The position numbers and the translations under genes were made by a program. From Brevibacillus brevis (GTDB taxonomy: Bacteria; Bacillota; Bacilli; Brevibacillales; Brevibacillaceae), in contig NZ_CP134050.1 of assembly GCF_031583145.1 (NCBI RefSeq), forward strand, positions 2,132,501 to 2,196,500: 64,000 nt of DNA. Direction: 5' to 3'. Under the pieces are notes generated by a model. That model had not been told where the DNA came from. It made no database searches and saw only the letters and a program-made list of their open reading frames with translations. This document shows positions 29,706-39,368 of the stretch, in pieces (positions within the stretch are counted from its first letter, which is position 1; each line of letters opens with the position of its first letter).

Positions 29706-29877
29706 ATGTTCCCCCGGATCGCGAAGCTGGCGGAAACGGCAGCGAGAGATACTAAGGAGGCCGCCGCTGCCTATGAAGGAGCAAACGGCGACCTTGGATG
29801 AGATGACGGCAGCTGCCGAGACTTTGGCCCGAATGGCGGAACGGTTGTCAGAACAGGGAAAACGATTTACAATCTAA
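29706..29877 (+). pseudogene. Decayed methyl-accepting chemotaxis protein remnant
   Basis: Two short frames together resemble the end of a chemoreceptor signalling domain. Frame 1 (29706-29798) reads IAKLAETAARDTKEAAAAYE, like the region after the conserved hairpin tip. Frame 2 (29773-29877) reads EQTATLDEMTAAAETLARMA and ends SEQGKRFTI, the typical chemoreceptor C-terminus. A frameshift separates them, and the middle of the domain, the ligand domain and the membrane segments are missing. Neither part has a credible ribosome site. It fills the gap where mnmA would be expected. Confidence 0.72.
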
Positions 29878-29974
29878 CAAGAGTTACCTGGCGAAAATCC
29901 ACTTCGTTCGAAAGTGGATTTTTCCCTTCTTGGGGGAGTGTACACAAGATGGACAGGTGTAAGGAGGCGGTAGG

Positions 29975-32236
29975 ATGGAGGAGCAACAATCGATCTCCCT
30001 GTTTGCCGAGACATTTATTCGCGGCTTTGTGGCGCAAGAAATTTTTTACAATGAAGAAACGTGGTACGGAGTGATCCGTCTAAAAATAGAAGAGACCACC
30101 GAGTCCATCAAGGATTCGGAGGTGGTGATCGTCGGCAACTTCCCCCGCCCTCACCCTGATGAGCTGTACACCTTTTACGGAGACTGGAAGACGCATGCCC
30201 GCTTCGGCCAGCAGTACGTCGCCCGTCGCTACGAACGGGAGACGCCGAAAACCATCGCAGGTGTCGAACGTTATTTGGCGAGCGGGCTGTTCCAGGGCAT
30301 CGGCAAAAAAATGGCGAAGCGCATTGTCGAGCATCTAGGCGTGGATGCGTTGACGATCATAGCCGATCATCCGGAACGTCTGGCAGAAGTGCCTGGCATA
30401 TCCGAATCGCGTGCGAAGATCATTTACGACTCGGTGATTGAGCATCGTTCGTTGGAGAGCGCGATGGTGTTTTTGTACGATTTCGGCATCGGCGTGAATA
30501 TGGCATTGCGCATCTATCAGACGTACAAGCTGGAGACGATGACCGTCCTGAAGGAAGAACCGTACAGGCTGATCGAGGATATCCAAGGAATCGGGTTTAA
30601 GCGGGCAGACGATATTGCTCGTTCTACCGGGATCGCTGCTTCCTCCGAAGAGAGGGTCAAGGCGGCTGCCTTGTTTACCTTGCAGGAGGCATCCTATTCG
30701 GAAGGGCACGTGTATTTGCCGGTCGACGAGCTGTGCGAAAAAACGAAACGGCTGCTGGATGAATGCGGCGGCCACGCATTTTCCGGCGAGGAAATCACGC
30801 AGGCGGTCGAAGCCTTGTTCATCGCCAGCAAGGTCGCCTGGGAAGACGATCGGGTTTATTTGCCTTCCTTGTTTTTCGCAGAGCTCGGACTGGCGAAAAG
30901 GCTGCGGCACTTTGCGAGCAGAGACCAATTCGGTTCCTTTCCCGCTTCCGAATTTTACAGAGCGATCGGCGCGGTCGAGGACGAGCTGGCGATCACGTAC
31001 GCCCAGACTCAGCGCGATGCAATCGAACAGGCGATCACGTCCGGGCTGATGCTCCTCACCGGGGGGCCCGGAACCGGAAAGACCACAGTCATCAGGGGGA
31101 TCTGCCGGGTGTTCGCGCAGCTTCACGGCTTATCTCTCGATCTGAGAAAGTACGGAGAAGACAATCCGTTTCCCATTGTGCTGGTCGCTCCGACAGGGCG
31201 TGCAGCGAAGCGAATGACGGAGACGACGGGACTGCCTGCCATGACGATCCACCGGCTGCTCGGCTACAAGGGGGAGAGCTTCGAGCATGATGCGGAGCAC
31301 CCGATCCGTGGACGCCTCCTGATCATCGACGAGATGTCCATGGTTGATATTTGGCTGGCCAATCAGCTCTTTCGGGCCGTTCCGGACGACATGCAGATCA
31401 TCATGGTCGGAGATCCGGATCAGCTCCCTTCCGTTGGCCCTGGCAATGTACTCCAGGATATGATCCGCTCCGGTCTGATTCCGCTCGTTCAGCTGACGGA
31501 AATTTACCGGCAAGCTGAAGAATCCACGATCATTCGCCTGGCGCATGACGTTCGCAAGGGACACGTCCCCGCAGATTTGCTCCATACGACACCGGATCGG
31601 CGATTTTTCACAAGTTCGCCACAAGATGTTCCGGAAGCGGTGAAACAAATTTGCTCGGGAGCCGTAAAGAAAGGATATACGGCAAAAGATGTACAAGTTC
31701 TGGCCCCTATGTATAAAGGAAATGCCGGTGTGAACCGGCTGAACGAAGAATTGCAGGAGCTGTTCAATCCGAAGACGGCCCAAAAGCGGCAGGTCACGTT
31801 CGGGGAGACGGTTTTCCGCACGGGCGACAAAGTCCTGCAATTGGTAAACAATGCCGAAGAACAGGTGTTCAACGGCGACATGGGTGAGATCGTCGCCATC
31901 TTTTTCCCGAACGAAAACGCAGAGAACGAAGAGATGCTGGTCGCCTCCTTCGACGGCCGGGAAGTGACGTATAAACGCTCGGCGTACCATCAGCTGACGC
32001 TGGCGTACTGTTGCTCCGTCCATAAATCGCAAGGAAGTGAATTTCCAATCGTGGTCATGCCGTTTGTGAAAAGCTATTACCGCATGCTCCGGCGCAAGCT
32101 GGTGTACACAGGGATTACCCGAAGCAAGTCTTTCCTCATCATGTGCGGCGAACCGGACGCGTTTCGCGCGGCCGTGGAGACGGATGAAGAGGGTGTGCGG
32201 TACAGCTATCTGGAAGAGCGGCTCAGGCAGGAGTGA
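29975..32236 (+). CDS. recD2: ATP-dependent DNA helicase RecD2
   Basis: This 753-residue SF1B 5'-3' helicase is of the RecD2 type found in bacteria without RecBC. An N-terminal OB-like region is followed by helix-hairpin-helix repeats (residues about 95-210, with GIGKKMAKRIVEHLG). Walker A is GGPGTGKTTVI near 365, LLIIDEMSMVD near 450, and the C-terminal UvrD-like motif CCSVHKSQGSEFP near 680. The start ATG follows TAAGGAGGCGG. Confidence 0.95.
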   Translation: MEEQQSISLFAETFIRGFVAQEIFYNEETWYGVIRLKIEETTESIKDSEVVIVGNFPRPHPDELYTFYGDWKTHARFGQQYVARRYERETPKTIAGVERYLASGLFQGIGKKMAKRIVEHLGVDALTIIADHPERLAEVPGISESRAKIIYDSVIEHRSLESAMVFLYDFGIGVNMALRIYQTYKLETMTVLKEEPYRLIEDIQGIGFKRADDIARSTGIAASSEERVKAAALFTLQEASYSEGHVYLPVDELCEKTKRLLDECGGHAFSGEEITQAVEALFIASKVAWEDDRVYLPSLFFAELGLAKRLRHFASRDQFGSFPASEFYRAIGAVEDELAITYAQTQRDAIEQAITSGLMLLTGGPGTGKTTVIRGICRVFAQLHGLSLDLRKYGEDNPFPIVLVAPTGRAAKRMTETTGLPAMTIHRLLGYKGESFEHDAEHPIRGRLLIIDEMSMVDIWLANQLFRAVPDDMQIIMVGDPDQLPSVGPGNVLQDMIRSGLIPLVQLTEIYRQAEESTIIRLAHDVRKGHVPADLLHTTPDRRFFTSSPQDVPEAVKQICSGAVKKGYTAKDVQVLAPMYKGNAGVNRLNEELQELFNPKTAQKRQVTFGETVFRTGDKVLQLVNNAEEQVFNGDMGEIVAIFFPNENAENEEMLVASFDGREVTYKRSAYHQLTLAYCCSVHKSQGSEFPIVVMPFVKSYYRMLRRKLVYTGITRSKSFLIMCGEPDAFRAAVETDEEGVRYSYLEERLRQE

Positions 32237-32316
32237 GTTTGCGTTTGGCACCTTTTGCGTCGAATGGCTCCCTGCCTTTCGCCCGATACTAAAAGGGCGG
32301 AAGGGGGATGTCCCAC

Positions 32317-32796
32317 ATGCGCAAGGCAATGGATGTAGTCGGGTTGCCCGTCGTCTGTCTGCAAACAGGCGAGACAATCGGCACCGTACGCGACATTCTT
32401 TGTGACTCCACTTGGCATGTACGCGGAGTCTTGCTGAGCGAACAGGGCTGGTTCCATCCAGGCACTTACATTCCTGCCGAACGGATTTACGCGGTAGGGG
32501 AGTCCTGCCTTACCGTTTCGGGAAATGACGCGATTACGCCCTTACCTCATCTCGCCGGTCTGAAACCTGTCGGCTTCGTGACGGGAAAGACAAAATTAAA
32601 AGGAAAAGCGGTCATTACCGCTTCCGGAGAACTCCTGGGCAGACTGGAAGACGTTTACTTTTCAGCGAACTGGGAGAAACTTGTAGGGTACGAACTGTCC
32701 AATGGATGGCTAGCGGATGTCACGGAGGGCCGAAAGCGCCTGCCTGCACCGGCTAGCGTCGTCGTCGGGGAAGAAAACCTGATCGTGCCGGACTAG
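32317..32796 (+). CDS. PRC-barrel domain protein (YrrD-like)
   Basis: This 159-residue soluble protein has two PRC-barrel-like repeats: VVGLPVVCLQTGETIGTVRDIL at the N-terminus and a second with GEllGRLEDVYF near residue 105. PRC barrels occur in RimM and photosynthetic proteins and mediate RNA or protein contacts. The role of the YrrD family is unknown. The ATG at 32317 is chosen over the one at 32308 because GGAAGGGGG then has proper spacing. The recD2-yrrD order is conserved in Bacillus. Confidence 0.8.
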   Translation: MRKAMDVVGLPVVCLQTGETIGTVRDILCDSTWHVRGVLLSEQGWFHPGTYIPAERIYAVGESCLTVSGNDAITPLPHLAGLKPVGFVTGKTKLKGKAVITASGELLGRLEDVYFSANWEKLVGYELSNGWLADVTEGRKRLPAPASVVVGEENLIVPD

Positions 32797-32831
32797 TTCG
32801 TAGCCAGGCGTGAAAAGGGAGGAAAAGCGTA

Positions 32832-33038
32832 ATGCGTGTCATTTGCCCGAACTGCAGTTCCAAAGACGTGGGAAAAATTGGAACCAATCAGTACTACTGC
32901 TGGAACTGCTTCATAGAGATGAGCGTGACGGGTGAACAGATCGCCTCTGTCTACCAGGTAGAGGAAGACGGATCGTTGCATTCCCTCAATGATCTGTTTA
33001 TCGAGGAACAGTCGGTTACCGCTCAATTGAACATGTAG
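32832..33038 (+). CDS. Small zinc-ribbon-like protein, 68 residues
   Basis: Two CxxC pairs (ICPNCSSKDVG at 5-8 and YCWNCFIE near 23-26) form a compact zinc ribbon like those at the start of many regulatory proteins. The rest is acidic. The start ATG at 32832 follows AGGGAGGAAAAG. It may bind nucleic acid or protein, but there is no direct evidence. It lies in a run of small genes between yrrD and alaS. Confidence 0.75.
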   Translation: MRVICPNCSSKDVGKIGTNQYYCWNCFIEMSVTGEQIASVYQVEEDGSLHSLNDLFIEEQSVTAQLNM

Positions 33039-33083
33039 CTCATGCACCGGTGAGCGAACCCAAAACCAATGGAGGTGGCACGC

Positions 33084-33269
33084 TTGTTTACACGAAGCCT
33101 TTTGCGCGTCTTGGCCACAAGCGGAATCGTGGCGGTCATCGGATATTTGATGGCCCCGCGTCGTCGAAGCCGGTTTTCGCTGAATTGGAACCGCCTGCCT
33201 TTCTCGATGCGAGATGTGCAGCGGATGGTGAAAACAGGCCGCAAGTTGATGCGTGCCGTCGCTCGTTAG
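33084..33269 (+). CDS. Small basic single-pass membrane protein, 61 residues
   Basis: The start is TTG at 33084 with GGAGGTG six bases upstream; the preceding ATG at 33069 overlaps that ribosome site and is unlikely. The product has one hydrophobic segment (VLATSGIVAVIGYLMAP) followed by a strongly basic amphipathic tail (PRRRSRFSLNWNRL, then KTGRKLMRAVAR). Length and position resemble the small unknown proteins yrzQ/yrzR near alaS in B. subtilis. No function is assigned. Confidence 0.68.
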   Translation: MFTRSLLRVLATSGIVAVIGYLMAPRRRSRFSLNWNRLPFSMRDVQRMVKTGRKLMRAVAR

Positions 33270-33288
33270 TTCGTATGCAACACTCCAG

Positions 33289-33325
33289 GCTGGCGTCTTG
33301 TAAGCAGACGCCAGCTTATTTTTTT
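33289..33325 (+). terminator. Intrinsic terminator after the small membrane protein gene
   Basis: GCTGGCGTCTT and (GC)AGACGCCAGC arms followed by a long T-run ending the yrrD to small-protein cluster. Confidence 0.9.
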
Positions 33326-33454
33326 GTACAAAAAAGCAAACACCTCTTGCCGCATGATCGACTATGCTGGTAAAAGGTCGATCTGCGCCAAGAGGTGCAA
33401 CGGTTGTTTTCCATTTGCTTGCGTGCTCGTTCGCGATGTTCTTCTCTTTTCCGC

Positions 33455-34141
33455 TTAAGACTGCTCCGCCAAACGTTTTTGCTTTTGGCTTTTCATGCGT
33501 CCCGTGAGCAGTACCCCTACCACGATTGCGACGATGAACAGCCATTTTACCCAAGGGTATGCCGTGAAGAACGGTGTCAAAAACTTTTCCGAAGTGACCA
33601 TGCTGGCTGCCGTATAGGCGAGAACGGCGGAACCGATGTAGATGACCACCGGAAAACGTTCCATGATTTTCAGAATGAGGGTGCTTCCCCAGACCATGAT
33701 CGGCACGCTGATGATCAGGCCGATGACGACCAAAAGGAATTCGCCGTGAGCGGCGCCAGCGACTGCGATGACGTTGTCCAGTCCCATGACCGTATCAGCG
33801 ACGATGATCGTCCAGATGGCCGCTCCCAGGCTGCCGCTTGCCTTCATGTTTTCGTGATTGTCTTCCTGTACGAGCAGCTTCAGCGAGATCCATACGAGGA
33901 TCAGTCCACCGACGAGCAGCAGGCCGGGGATTTTCAGTAGCCATACAACGGCCAATGTCGCCAGCGCCCGGATGATGATCGCGCCGACGGTTCCCCAGAT
34001 GATGGCTTTCTTTTGCTGGTTCGCGGGGAGATTTCGTGCAGCCATCCCGATGACAATCGCGTTGTCTCCTGCGAGCACCAGGTCGATCACGACGATGGCG
34101 AGCAGGGCGGACCAAAACTCGGGGGTAAACAACAGTTCCAT
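33455..34141 (-). CDS. TerC/YkoY-family membrane protein, probable Mn2+ exporter
   Basis: This 228-residue protein has seven predicted membrane helices. The family acidic motifs VVIDLVLAGDNAIVIGMA (near residue 20) and VADTVMGLDNVIAVAGAA (near 118) are present. TerC/YceF/YkoY proteins export manganese, including for metalation of secreted proteins. The manganese riboswitch upstream on the same strand strongly supports a Mn2+ role. The start ATG follows CGAGGAGGAAG. Confidence 0.92.
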   Translation of the reverse strand: MELLFTPEFWSALLAIVVIDLVLAGDNAIVIGMAARNLPANQQKKAIIWGTVGAIIIRALATLAVVWLLKIPGLLLVGGLILVWISLKLLVQEDNHENMKASGSLGAAIWTIIVADTVMGLDNVIAVAGAAHGEFLLVVIGLIISVPIMVWGSTLILKIMERFPVVIYIGSAVLAYTAASMVTSEKFLTPFFTAYPWVKWLFIVAIVVGVLLTGRMKSQKQKRLAEQS

Positions 34142-34221
34142 TTCTCTTCCTCCTCGTCCTTGAAAGGTTTTTCCTCCGGCCGTTTTCTTGATACCTCTAT
34201 AAAGTGTGTATAGAAGGGGAA

Positions 34222-34395
34222 AAAGAAAACGACCTTTCCCTGGACAGGCAAAGGTCGCGAAATGTACACAAAAAGACCTTCACCTGTTAGGCAAAGGTCT
34301 TGCTTACAACATCAGGATCATGTTGCCAACATAGCCGGGGATGCGATCCCGTAATGACGACTATGTTGCGTAAAAGCTACTCCCCTTTGGAGGTA
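34222..34395 (-). ncRNA. yybP-ykoY manganese riboswitch with terminators
   Basis: Read on the minus strand, the aptamer starts with AAAGGGGAGTAGC (34376-34388) and continues through two arms (ACATAG / CTATGT with CCCCGG, then CAACAT / ATGTTG) into GACCTTTGCC, all elements of the yybP-ykoY class. A first hairpin (34269-34302) ends in TTTTT. A second hairpin with the same GACCTTTGCCT sequence (34224-34259) is followed by another T-rich stretch. Mn2+ binding should favour readthrough into the TerC-family gene, 80 bases downstream. Confidence 0.92.
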
Positions 34396-34410
34396 TCCAC
34401 TTGTAATATC

Positions 34411-34439
34411 ATACTACTTCGGGGACACGGATGTGTCAA
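34411..34439 (-). promoter_or_regulatory. Probable promoter of the manganese riboswitch transcript
   Basis: On the minus strand TTGACA (34434-34439) and TAGTAT (34411-34416) are separated by 17 bases and lie just upstream of the aptamer. Confidence 0.6.
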
Positions 34440-34507
34440 TAGGGTACATGATTTTTGTGCGGCGGAGACACTCTATGGAATACGGAAAGGAAGGGAGGTC
34501 TGTCTGC

Positions 34508-35572
34508 GTGGATGAACTTCGGCGAAGCCGCCTGTTCGCTGCGGCCATTTGGTTCATCACACTCCTGGTCATTGGCAATTTGCTATGGCTGCTCCGACCT
34601 GTCTTGTCTCAATTGTTTCATCTTCTGGAGGAAGTCCTGGTTCCCGTCCTGGTGGGCCTGGTCATCGCATACCTGCTTCATCCGATCGTACAGCTGCTGG
34701 AGCGGCGCAGAGTTCCCCGGCTCGCGGCCGTGCTTTTGATCTACGCCTCGTTCGTTCTGATCATTGCCATAGCGGTGGTGAATGCGATCCCGATTTTCAC
34801 TACGCAGCTGGTGGAGCTCGCGGACGATTTGCCGAGGCTGTCGGAATGGTACTATAAATGGATGCAGGAATGGGAAGCCCATAAATACTTTTTGCCGGAC
34901 AGCATTTCCCACGGGGTGGATCGCGTGATCATCCAGTCGCAGGAGCGCATGTCGCACTCGGTCACCGAGCTGGTCAACAACGCACGCAACTCGCTCGGGA
35001 AGGTGCTCGCGTATGCGGTTGTTCCATTCATCGCCTTTTACTTCTTGAAAGACATGAAGCAGCTGCACGAGACGGGCATGTCTATCGTGCCGCGGGCTTA
35101 CCGCAAGCAGGTGCTCGTCGTCCTCCGTGACATCAACGAATCGCTGGGAAATTACATACATGGACAGATGATGGTGGCGCTGATTGTCGGGGTGTTCGCC
35201 TACATCGGCTACTGGTGGGTGGACATGCCGTATCCGTTTGTCCTCGCGTCGTTCGTCTGCCTGACGAACATCATTCCCTACATTGGTCCGCTGATCGGGG
35301 CAGCACCGGCTGTCGTCGTCGCCCTGACCATCTCGACCAAAACGCTGCTGCTTGTGATTGCGATCAATGTCGTCATCCAGATCCTCGAGGGCAACATCCT
35401 CTCTCCCAATATCGTCGGCCGTTCCCTGCACCTGCATCCGCTGCTCATCATCATGGCCCTTCTGGTCGGGGAAGCGCTCGGGGGCATCATCGGGTTGATC
35501 GTCGCCGTGCCAGTGCTGGCGGTATGCAAAGTCGTCATCAGCAGGGTCGCTCTCATGATTCATGAAAGTTGA
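34508..35572 (+). CDS. AI-2E family transporter (YrrI-like permease)
   Basis: This 354-residue polytopic protein has about eight helices. The family signatures include PVLVGLVIAYLLHPIVQLLERR near residue 55, a soluble loop with a VDRVIIQSQERM segment, and LTNIIPYIGPLIGAAPAVVVAL near 265 with SPNIVGRSLHLHPLLIIM. The family was named for E. coli TqsA; substrates in Bacilli are unproven, and Na+/H+ exchange has been reported for some members. GTG at 34508 is chosen for its GGGAGGT site. It precedes the alaS T-box. Confidence 0.88.
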   Translation: MDELRRSRLFAAAIWFITLLVIGNLLWLLRPVLSQLFHLLEEVLVPVLVGLVIAYLLHPIVQLLERRRVPRLAAVLLIYASFVLIIAIAVVNAIPIFTTQLVELADDLPRLSEWYYKWMQEWEAHKYFLPDSISHGVDRVIIQSQERMSHSVTELVNNARNSLGKVLAYAVVPFIAFYFLKDMKQLHETGMSIVPRAYRKQVLVVLRDINESLGNYIHGQMMVALIVGVFAYIGYWWVDMPYPFVLASFVCLTNIIPYIGPLIGAAPAVVVALTISTKTLLLVIAINVVIQILEGNILSPNIVGRSLHLHPLLIIMALLVGEALGGIIGLIVAVPVLAVCKVVISRVALMIHES

Positions 35573-35598
35573 CAGTGATCAGCAAAAAAATTTATAAT
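35569..35598 (+). promoter_or_regulatory. Sigma-A promoter of alaS, overlapping the previous stop codon
   Basis: TTGACA (35569-35574) and TATAAT (35593-35598) with an 18-base spacer. The -35 box contains the TGA that ends the AI-2E family gene. The T-box leader starts a few bases downstream. Confidence 0.85.
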
Positions 35599-35605
35599 AC
35601 GGACA

Positions 35606-35872
35606 AAGCCATACTAGCAGGATCAATGAGGGAACGAGTATGTTGCAGCCCTTTTACAGAGAGGACGCTCCACGGTTGAGAGAGCGGCCAAAAGAAGTGC
35701 GACAGAAGGCTACTCCTAAGACCGGGCAAAAACCGGCGGCTTGGCACCGTTACCTGCCCGAAAGCGATAGGCTTTGCCGTGAATCGACGCATTGTGAGCC
35801 TGTAAGCAGGGTGGTACCGCGAGAAAAAACAGTTCTCGTCCCTGAGGGGATGAGGGCTTTTTTTATTTTTTT
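35606..35872 (+). ncRNA. T-box leader of alaS
   Basis: The leader carries the T-box AGGGTGGTACCGCG at 35808-35821 and a terminator built from CCCT(GAGGGGATG)AGGG plus a long T-run ending near 35872. The 5' half contains the AGTA specifier-loop element near 35637. GCT at 35709-35711 in AGAAGGCTACTCC is a plausible alanine specifier codon. Uncharged tRNA-Ala should induce alaS. Confidence 0.93.
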
Positions 35873-35908
35873 TCTTGAATCTTCGAGACGAAAAAGAGGA
35901 GAATGCAA

Positions 35909-38557
35909 ATGAAGAAACTGACAGGCAACCAAATCCGCCGGATGTTCCTCGACTTCTTCGTGGAAAAGGGACACCGGATCGAACCAAGCGCTCCGCTGGT
36001 TCCCATCGACGATCCTTCCTTGCTCTGGATCAACAGCGGCGTGGCGACCCTCAAAAAGTACTTTGACGGCCGCATCATCCCGGACAACCCGCGCATCACG
36101 AATTCGCAAAAATCCATCCGCACCAACGATATCGAAAACGTGGGACGGACAGCCCGCCACCATACGTTCTTCGAGATGCTGGGCAACTTCTCCATCGGCG
36201 ACTATTTCAAGGAAGAAGCGATCGAATGGGCATGGGAGTTTTTGACCAGTCCCAAATGGATTGGGTTCGATCCTGAACTGCTCTCCGTCACCATCCATCC
36301 GGAAGACGATGAAGCGTACGAACTGTGGAACAAAAAAATCGGAGTACCTGCCGAGCGCATCGTGAAGCTGGAAGGCAACTTCTGGGACATCGGCGAAGGC
36401 CCGAGCGGCCCGAATACGGAAATTTTCTACGACCGCGGGGAAGCGTTTGGCAACGATCCAAACGATCCCGAGCTCTACCCGGGCGGCGAGAACGAGCGCT
36501 ATCTGGAAGTGTGGAACCTGGTGTTCTCCCAGTTCAACCACAATCCGGACGGCACGTATACGCCGCTGCCAAAGAAAAACATCGATACCGGGATGGGTCT
36601 GGAGCGCATGGCTTCGATCATTCAAGGCGTCGACAACAATTTCGAGACGGATTTGCTGTTCCCGCTGATCGAAGAGACGAGCAAAATCTCCGGCGTGAAG
36701 TACAAAACCAGTCCGGAAATGGATGTGGCCCTCAAAGTCATCGCCGACCACGCGCGTACGGTCGTATTTGCCATCGGAGACGGCGCTTTGCCATCCAATG
36801 AAGGACGCGGGTACGTCATCCGCCGCCTGCTCCGCCGTGCAGTCCGCATGGGCAAAAAGCTGGGCGTGGAAAAACCGTTCCTGTACAGCTTGACCGGAAC
36901 CGTAGGCACGATGATGGGCGAATTCTATCCGGAGGTCGTGCAAAAGCGCGAGTTCATCGAGAAAGTCATTCGCGCCGAGGAAGAGCGCTTCCACGAAACC
37001 TTGAACGACGGTCTGGCGATCCTGTCCGAAATGGTGAAAACCGCCAAGGCAGAGGGCAAAACGCAGCTCTCCGGGCAGGACGTCTTCAAAATGTACGATA
37101 CGTATGGATTCCCTGTCGACTTGACGGAAGACTTTGCAGACGAGCAAGGACTGACGGTGGATCGCGACGGCTTCGAGCAGGCGATGGAAGAGCAGCGCGA
37201 ACGCGCCCGTGCAGCCCGCCAGGATGTGGACAGCATGCAAATTCAAGGCGGTCCATTGTCCGAACTTACGGTTACGAGCCAATTTGTTGGTTATACTGAA
37301 TTGGTAGCGACCGGAAAAGTGGAAGCGATCATTTTCGAAAACCAGCTGACTGACCAGGCGGAGGAAGGACAAACCGTTCAGGTCGTGCTGAGCCAGACGC
37401 CGTTCTACGCAGAAAGCGGCGGTCAGATCAACGACGAAGGCTTCCTGCTTTCCGATTCCGTGAAAGCGCGTGTGACGGATGTGCAAAAAGGCCCGAAAGG
37501 CCAAAACGTTCACTCCGTCATTGTCGAAGCCGGGACCTTGCGCAAAGGCGACGAAGTGCGCGCCGAGGTAAACCGCGAAGCACGTCTGGCAATCACGAAA
37601 AACCATACCGCGACACACCTTTTGCATCAAGCGTTGAAAGACGTCCTGGGCACGCATGTCAACCAGGCGGGTTCGCTGGTCGCTCCGGAGCGCCTGCGCT
37701 TTGACTTTACCCATATCAGCGCGATCACACCGGAAGAGCTGGAGCGCATCGAGGCGATCGTCAATGAAAAGGTGTGGGAGAACCTCGCTGTGGAAATCTC
37801 CAACAAGCCGCTGGCCGAAGCGAAGGCAATGGGCGCGATGGCCTTGTTCGGCGAAAAGTACGGGGACATCGTCCGCGTCGTCAAAGTGGGAGAGTACAGC
37901 CTGGAGCTGTGCGGCGGCTGCCACGTGAACAACACGGCGGAAATCGGGCTGTTCAAGCTCGTGAGCGAGAGCGGCATCGGCGCTGGTACACGCCGGATCG
38001 AGGCTGTGACCGGTCGCGGAGCCTACCAGTTCCTGAACCAGCAGTTCACGACGCTGAAGGAAGTCGCGCATGCCTTGAAAGCTCCAGTGCTTGCAGAAGC
38101 GCCGGCACGCGTGGAAAGCCTGCAGCAGCAGCTGAAAGAGACCCAGCGTGAAAACGAATCGCTGCGCGCCAAATTGGGCAACATCGAGGCCGCATCCCTG
38201 ACCGATCAACTGAAACAGGTAGACGGCAAAAACGTGCTGGCTGCCCGAGTCTCCGCCGTTGATATGGACAACCTCCGCGGCATGGTAGACGAGCTGAAAA
38301 ACAAGCTCGGATCGGCGGTCATCGTTCTAGGGGCTGTGGACGGCGACAAGGTGAACCTCGTAGCAGGGGTAACCAAGGACCTGATGGACCAGGGCATTCA
38401 TGCCGGAAAAATCATCAAGGAAGTAGCGACTCGCTGCGGCGGCGGCGGGGGCGGACGCCCTGACATGGCGCAAGCAGGCGGGAAAGACCCGTCCAAGCTG
38501 CAAGAGGCGCTGGATGCGGTAGCCGAACTCGTCAAAAGCCAGGCGGTAGCGAAATAA
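35909..38557 (+). CDS. alaS: Alanyl-tRNA synthetase
   Basis: This 882-residue class II synthetase has the catalytic domain ([43 protein letters not shown]), a tRNA recognition domain, an editing domain with zinc ligands in [13 protein letters not shown] (near residue 565) and [13 protein letters not shown] (near 670), and a C-terminal DHHA1/C-Ala domain with [22 protein letters not shown] 35909 is chosen over 35903 because GAGGAG is then correctly spaced. ireB follows. Confidence 0.98.
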   Translation: MKKLTGNQIRRMFLDFFVEKGHRIEPSAPLVPIDDPSLLWINSGVATLKKYFDGRIIPDNPRITNSQKSIRTNDIENVGRTARHHTFFEMLGNFSIGDYFKEEAIEWAWEFLTSPKWIGFDPELLSVTIHPEDDEAYELWNKKIGVPAERIVKLEGNFWDIGEGPSGPNTEIFYDRGEAFGNDPNDPELYPGGENERYLEVWNLVFSQFNHNPDGTYTPLPKKNIDTGMGLERMASIIQGVDNNFETDLLFPLIEETSKISGVKYKTSPEMDVALKVIADHARTVVFAIGDGALPSNEGRGYVIRRLLRRAVRMGKKLGVEKPFLYSLTGTVGTMMGEFYPEVVQKREFIEKVIRAEEERFHETLNDGLAILSEMVKTAKAEGKTQLSGQDVFKMYDTYGFPVDLTEDFADEQGLTVDRDGFEQAMEEQRERARAARQDVDSMQIQGGPLSELTVTSQFVGYTELVATGKVEAIIFENQLTDQAEEGQTVQVVLSQTPFYAESGGQINDEGFLLSDSVKARVTDVQKGPKGQNVHSVIVEAGTLRKGDEVRAEVNREARLAITKNHTATHLLHQALKDVLGTHVNQAGSLVAPERLRFDFTHISAITPEELERIEAIVNEKVWENLAVEISNKPLAEAKAMGAMALFGEKYGDIVRVVKVGEYSLELCGGCHVNNTAEIGLFKLVSESGIGAGTRRIEAVTGRGAYQFLNQQFTTLKEVAHALKAPVLAEAPARVESLQQQLKETQRENESLRAKLGNIEAASLTDQLKQVDGKNVLAARVSAVDMDNLRGMVDELKNKLGSAVIVLGAVDGDKVNLVAGVTKDLMDQGIHAGKIIKEVATRCGGGGGGRPDMAQAGGKDPSKLQEALDAVAELVKSQAVAK

Positions 38558-38674
38558 CGTACCACGACGATAATTTTGCCAGTTCGACAAGGAGTACCGT
38601 CGAGCGAGGTCGAATACAACTAGTAGCAAGCAGCCAGTAAGGTACAAGTCTCAGAGGAAATCGAGGTGTTGATT

Positions 38675-38935
38675 GTGAGTTCGTTGGATAATACCATGAA
38701 GTTCACGGTGCCAAAGGAAGCGAATGCGGCGGATGTGCAAGAAACATTAACAGAGGTGTACAAAGCCCTGCAAGAAAAAGGATACAACCCGATCACCCAG
38801 ATCGTCGGTTACTTGCTTTCTGGCGACCCGGCGTTTATCCCACGCCACAACAACGCGCGCAGCCTGATTGGCAAATTGGAGCGGGACAAAATCATAGAAG
38901 AGTTGGTGACCGTTTACTTGTCGGAGCGCAAGTAA
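38675..38935 (+). CDS. IreB-family regulatory phosphoprotein (DUF965, YrzL)
   Basis: This 86-residue protein is highly conserved in Firmicutes, with the block [30 protein letters not shown] and the C-terminal tyrosine segment VTVYLSERK. In Enterococcus faecalis IreB is phosphorylated by the PASTA kinase IreK and affects cephalosporin resistance. The start GTG at 38675 follows GAGGTG. The alaS-ireB-ruvX-DUF1292 order is conserved, and ruvX follows after 10 bases. Confidence 0.94.
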   Translation: MSSLDNTMKFTVPKEANAADVQETLTEVYKALQEKGYNPITQIVGYLLSGDPAFIPRHNNARSLIGKLERDKIIEELVTVYLSERK

Positions 38936-38945
38936 GCCTGCCTAT

Positions 38946-39362
38946 ATGACAAGACTTTTGGGTTTGGATGTTGGCGACAAGACGATTGGGGTCGCGGTTA
39001 GCGACGAGCTGGGCTGGACGGCCCAAGGCGTAGAGACCATCAAGCGGCAATCCAAGGAAAAGGATCTGGCTCGCATACAAGAATTGATTGCGCAGTATCA
39101 GGTCGGTGCCATTGTGGTAGGACTGCCGAAAAACATGAATGGTACGATCGGCCCACGGGCAGAATTATGTCAGGCGTTCGGCAAGCTGCTGGGGGAGCGT
39201 ACTTCTCTTCCGATCCACATGTGGGACGAACGATTGACGACGATGGCAGCGGAGAAGATGCTGATTTCCGCCGATGTCAGTCGGCAAAAACGCAAGACGG
39301 TAATAGACAAAATGGCGGCCACTTTGATCCTGCAAGGATACTTGGACGCGAAATCGAGGTGA
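38946..39362 (+). CDS. ruvX: RuvX/YqgF-family pre-16S rRNA nuclease or Holliday junction resolvase
   Basis: This 138-residue RNase H-like nuclease has [19 protein letters not shown] with its metal-binding Asp at the N-terminus, [17 protein letters not shown] near residue 57, [11 protein letters not shown] near 97 and a C-terminal [14 protein letters not shown]. YqgF is known for trimming the 5' end of 16S rRNA in E. coli and was earlier proposed as a junction resolvase. Its stop codon overlaps the ribosome site of the DUF1292 gene. Confidence 0.95.
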   Translation: MTRLLGLDVGDKTIGVAVSDELGWTAQGVETIKRQSKEKDLARIQELIAQYQVGAIVVGLPKNMNGTIGPRAELCQAFGKLLGERTSLPIHMWDERLTTMAAEKMLISADVSRQKRKTVIDKMAATLILQGYLDAKSR

Positions 39363-39368
39363 CCTTTG

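Noticed and set aside
35750..38209. An 819-codon minus-strand open frame opposite alaS
   Set aside because: It runs across the T-box and all of alaS; this is a shadow caused by codon bias, not a gene.
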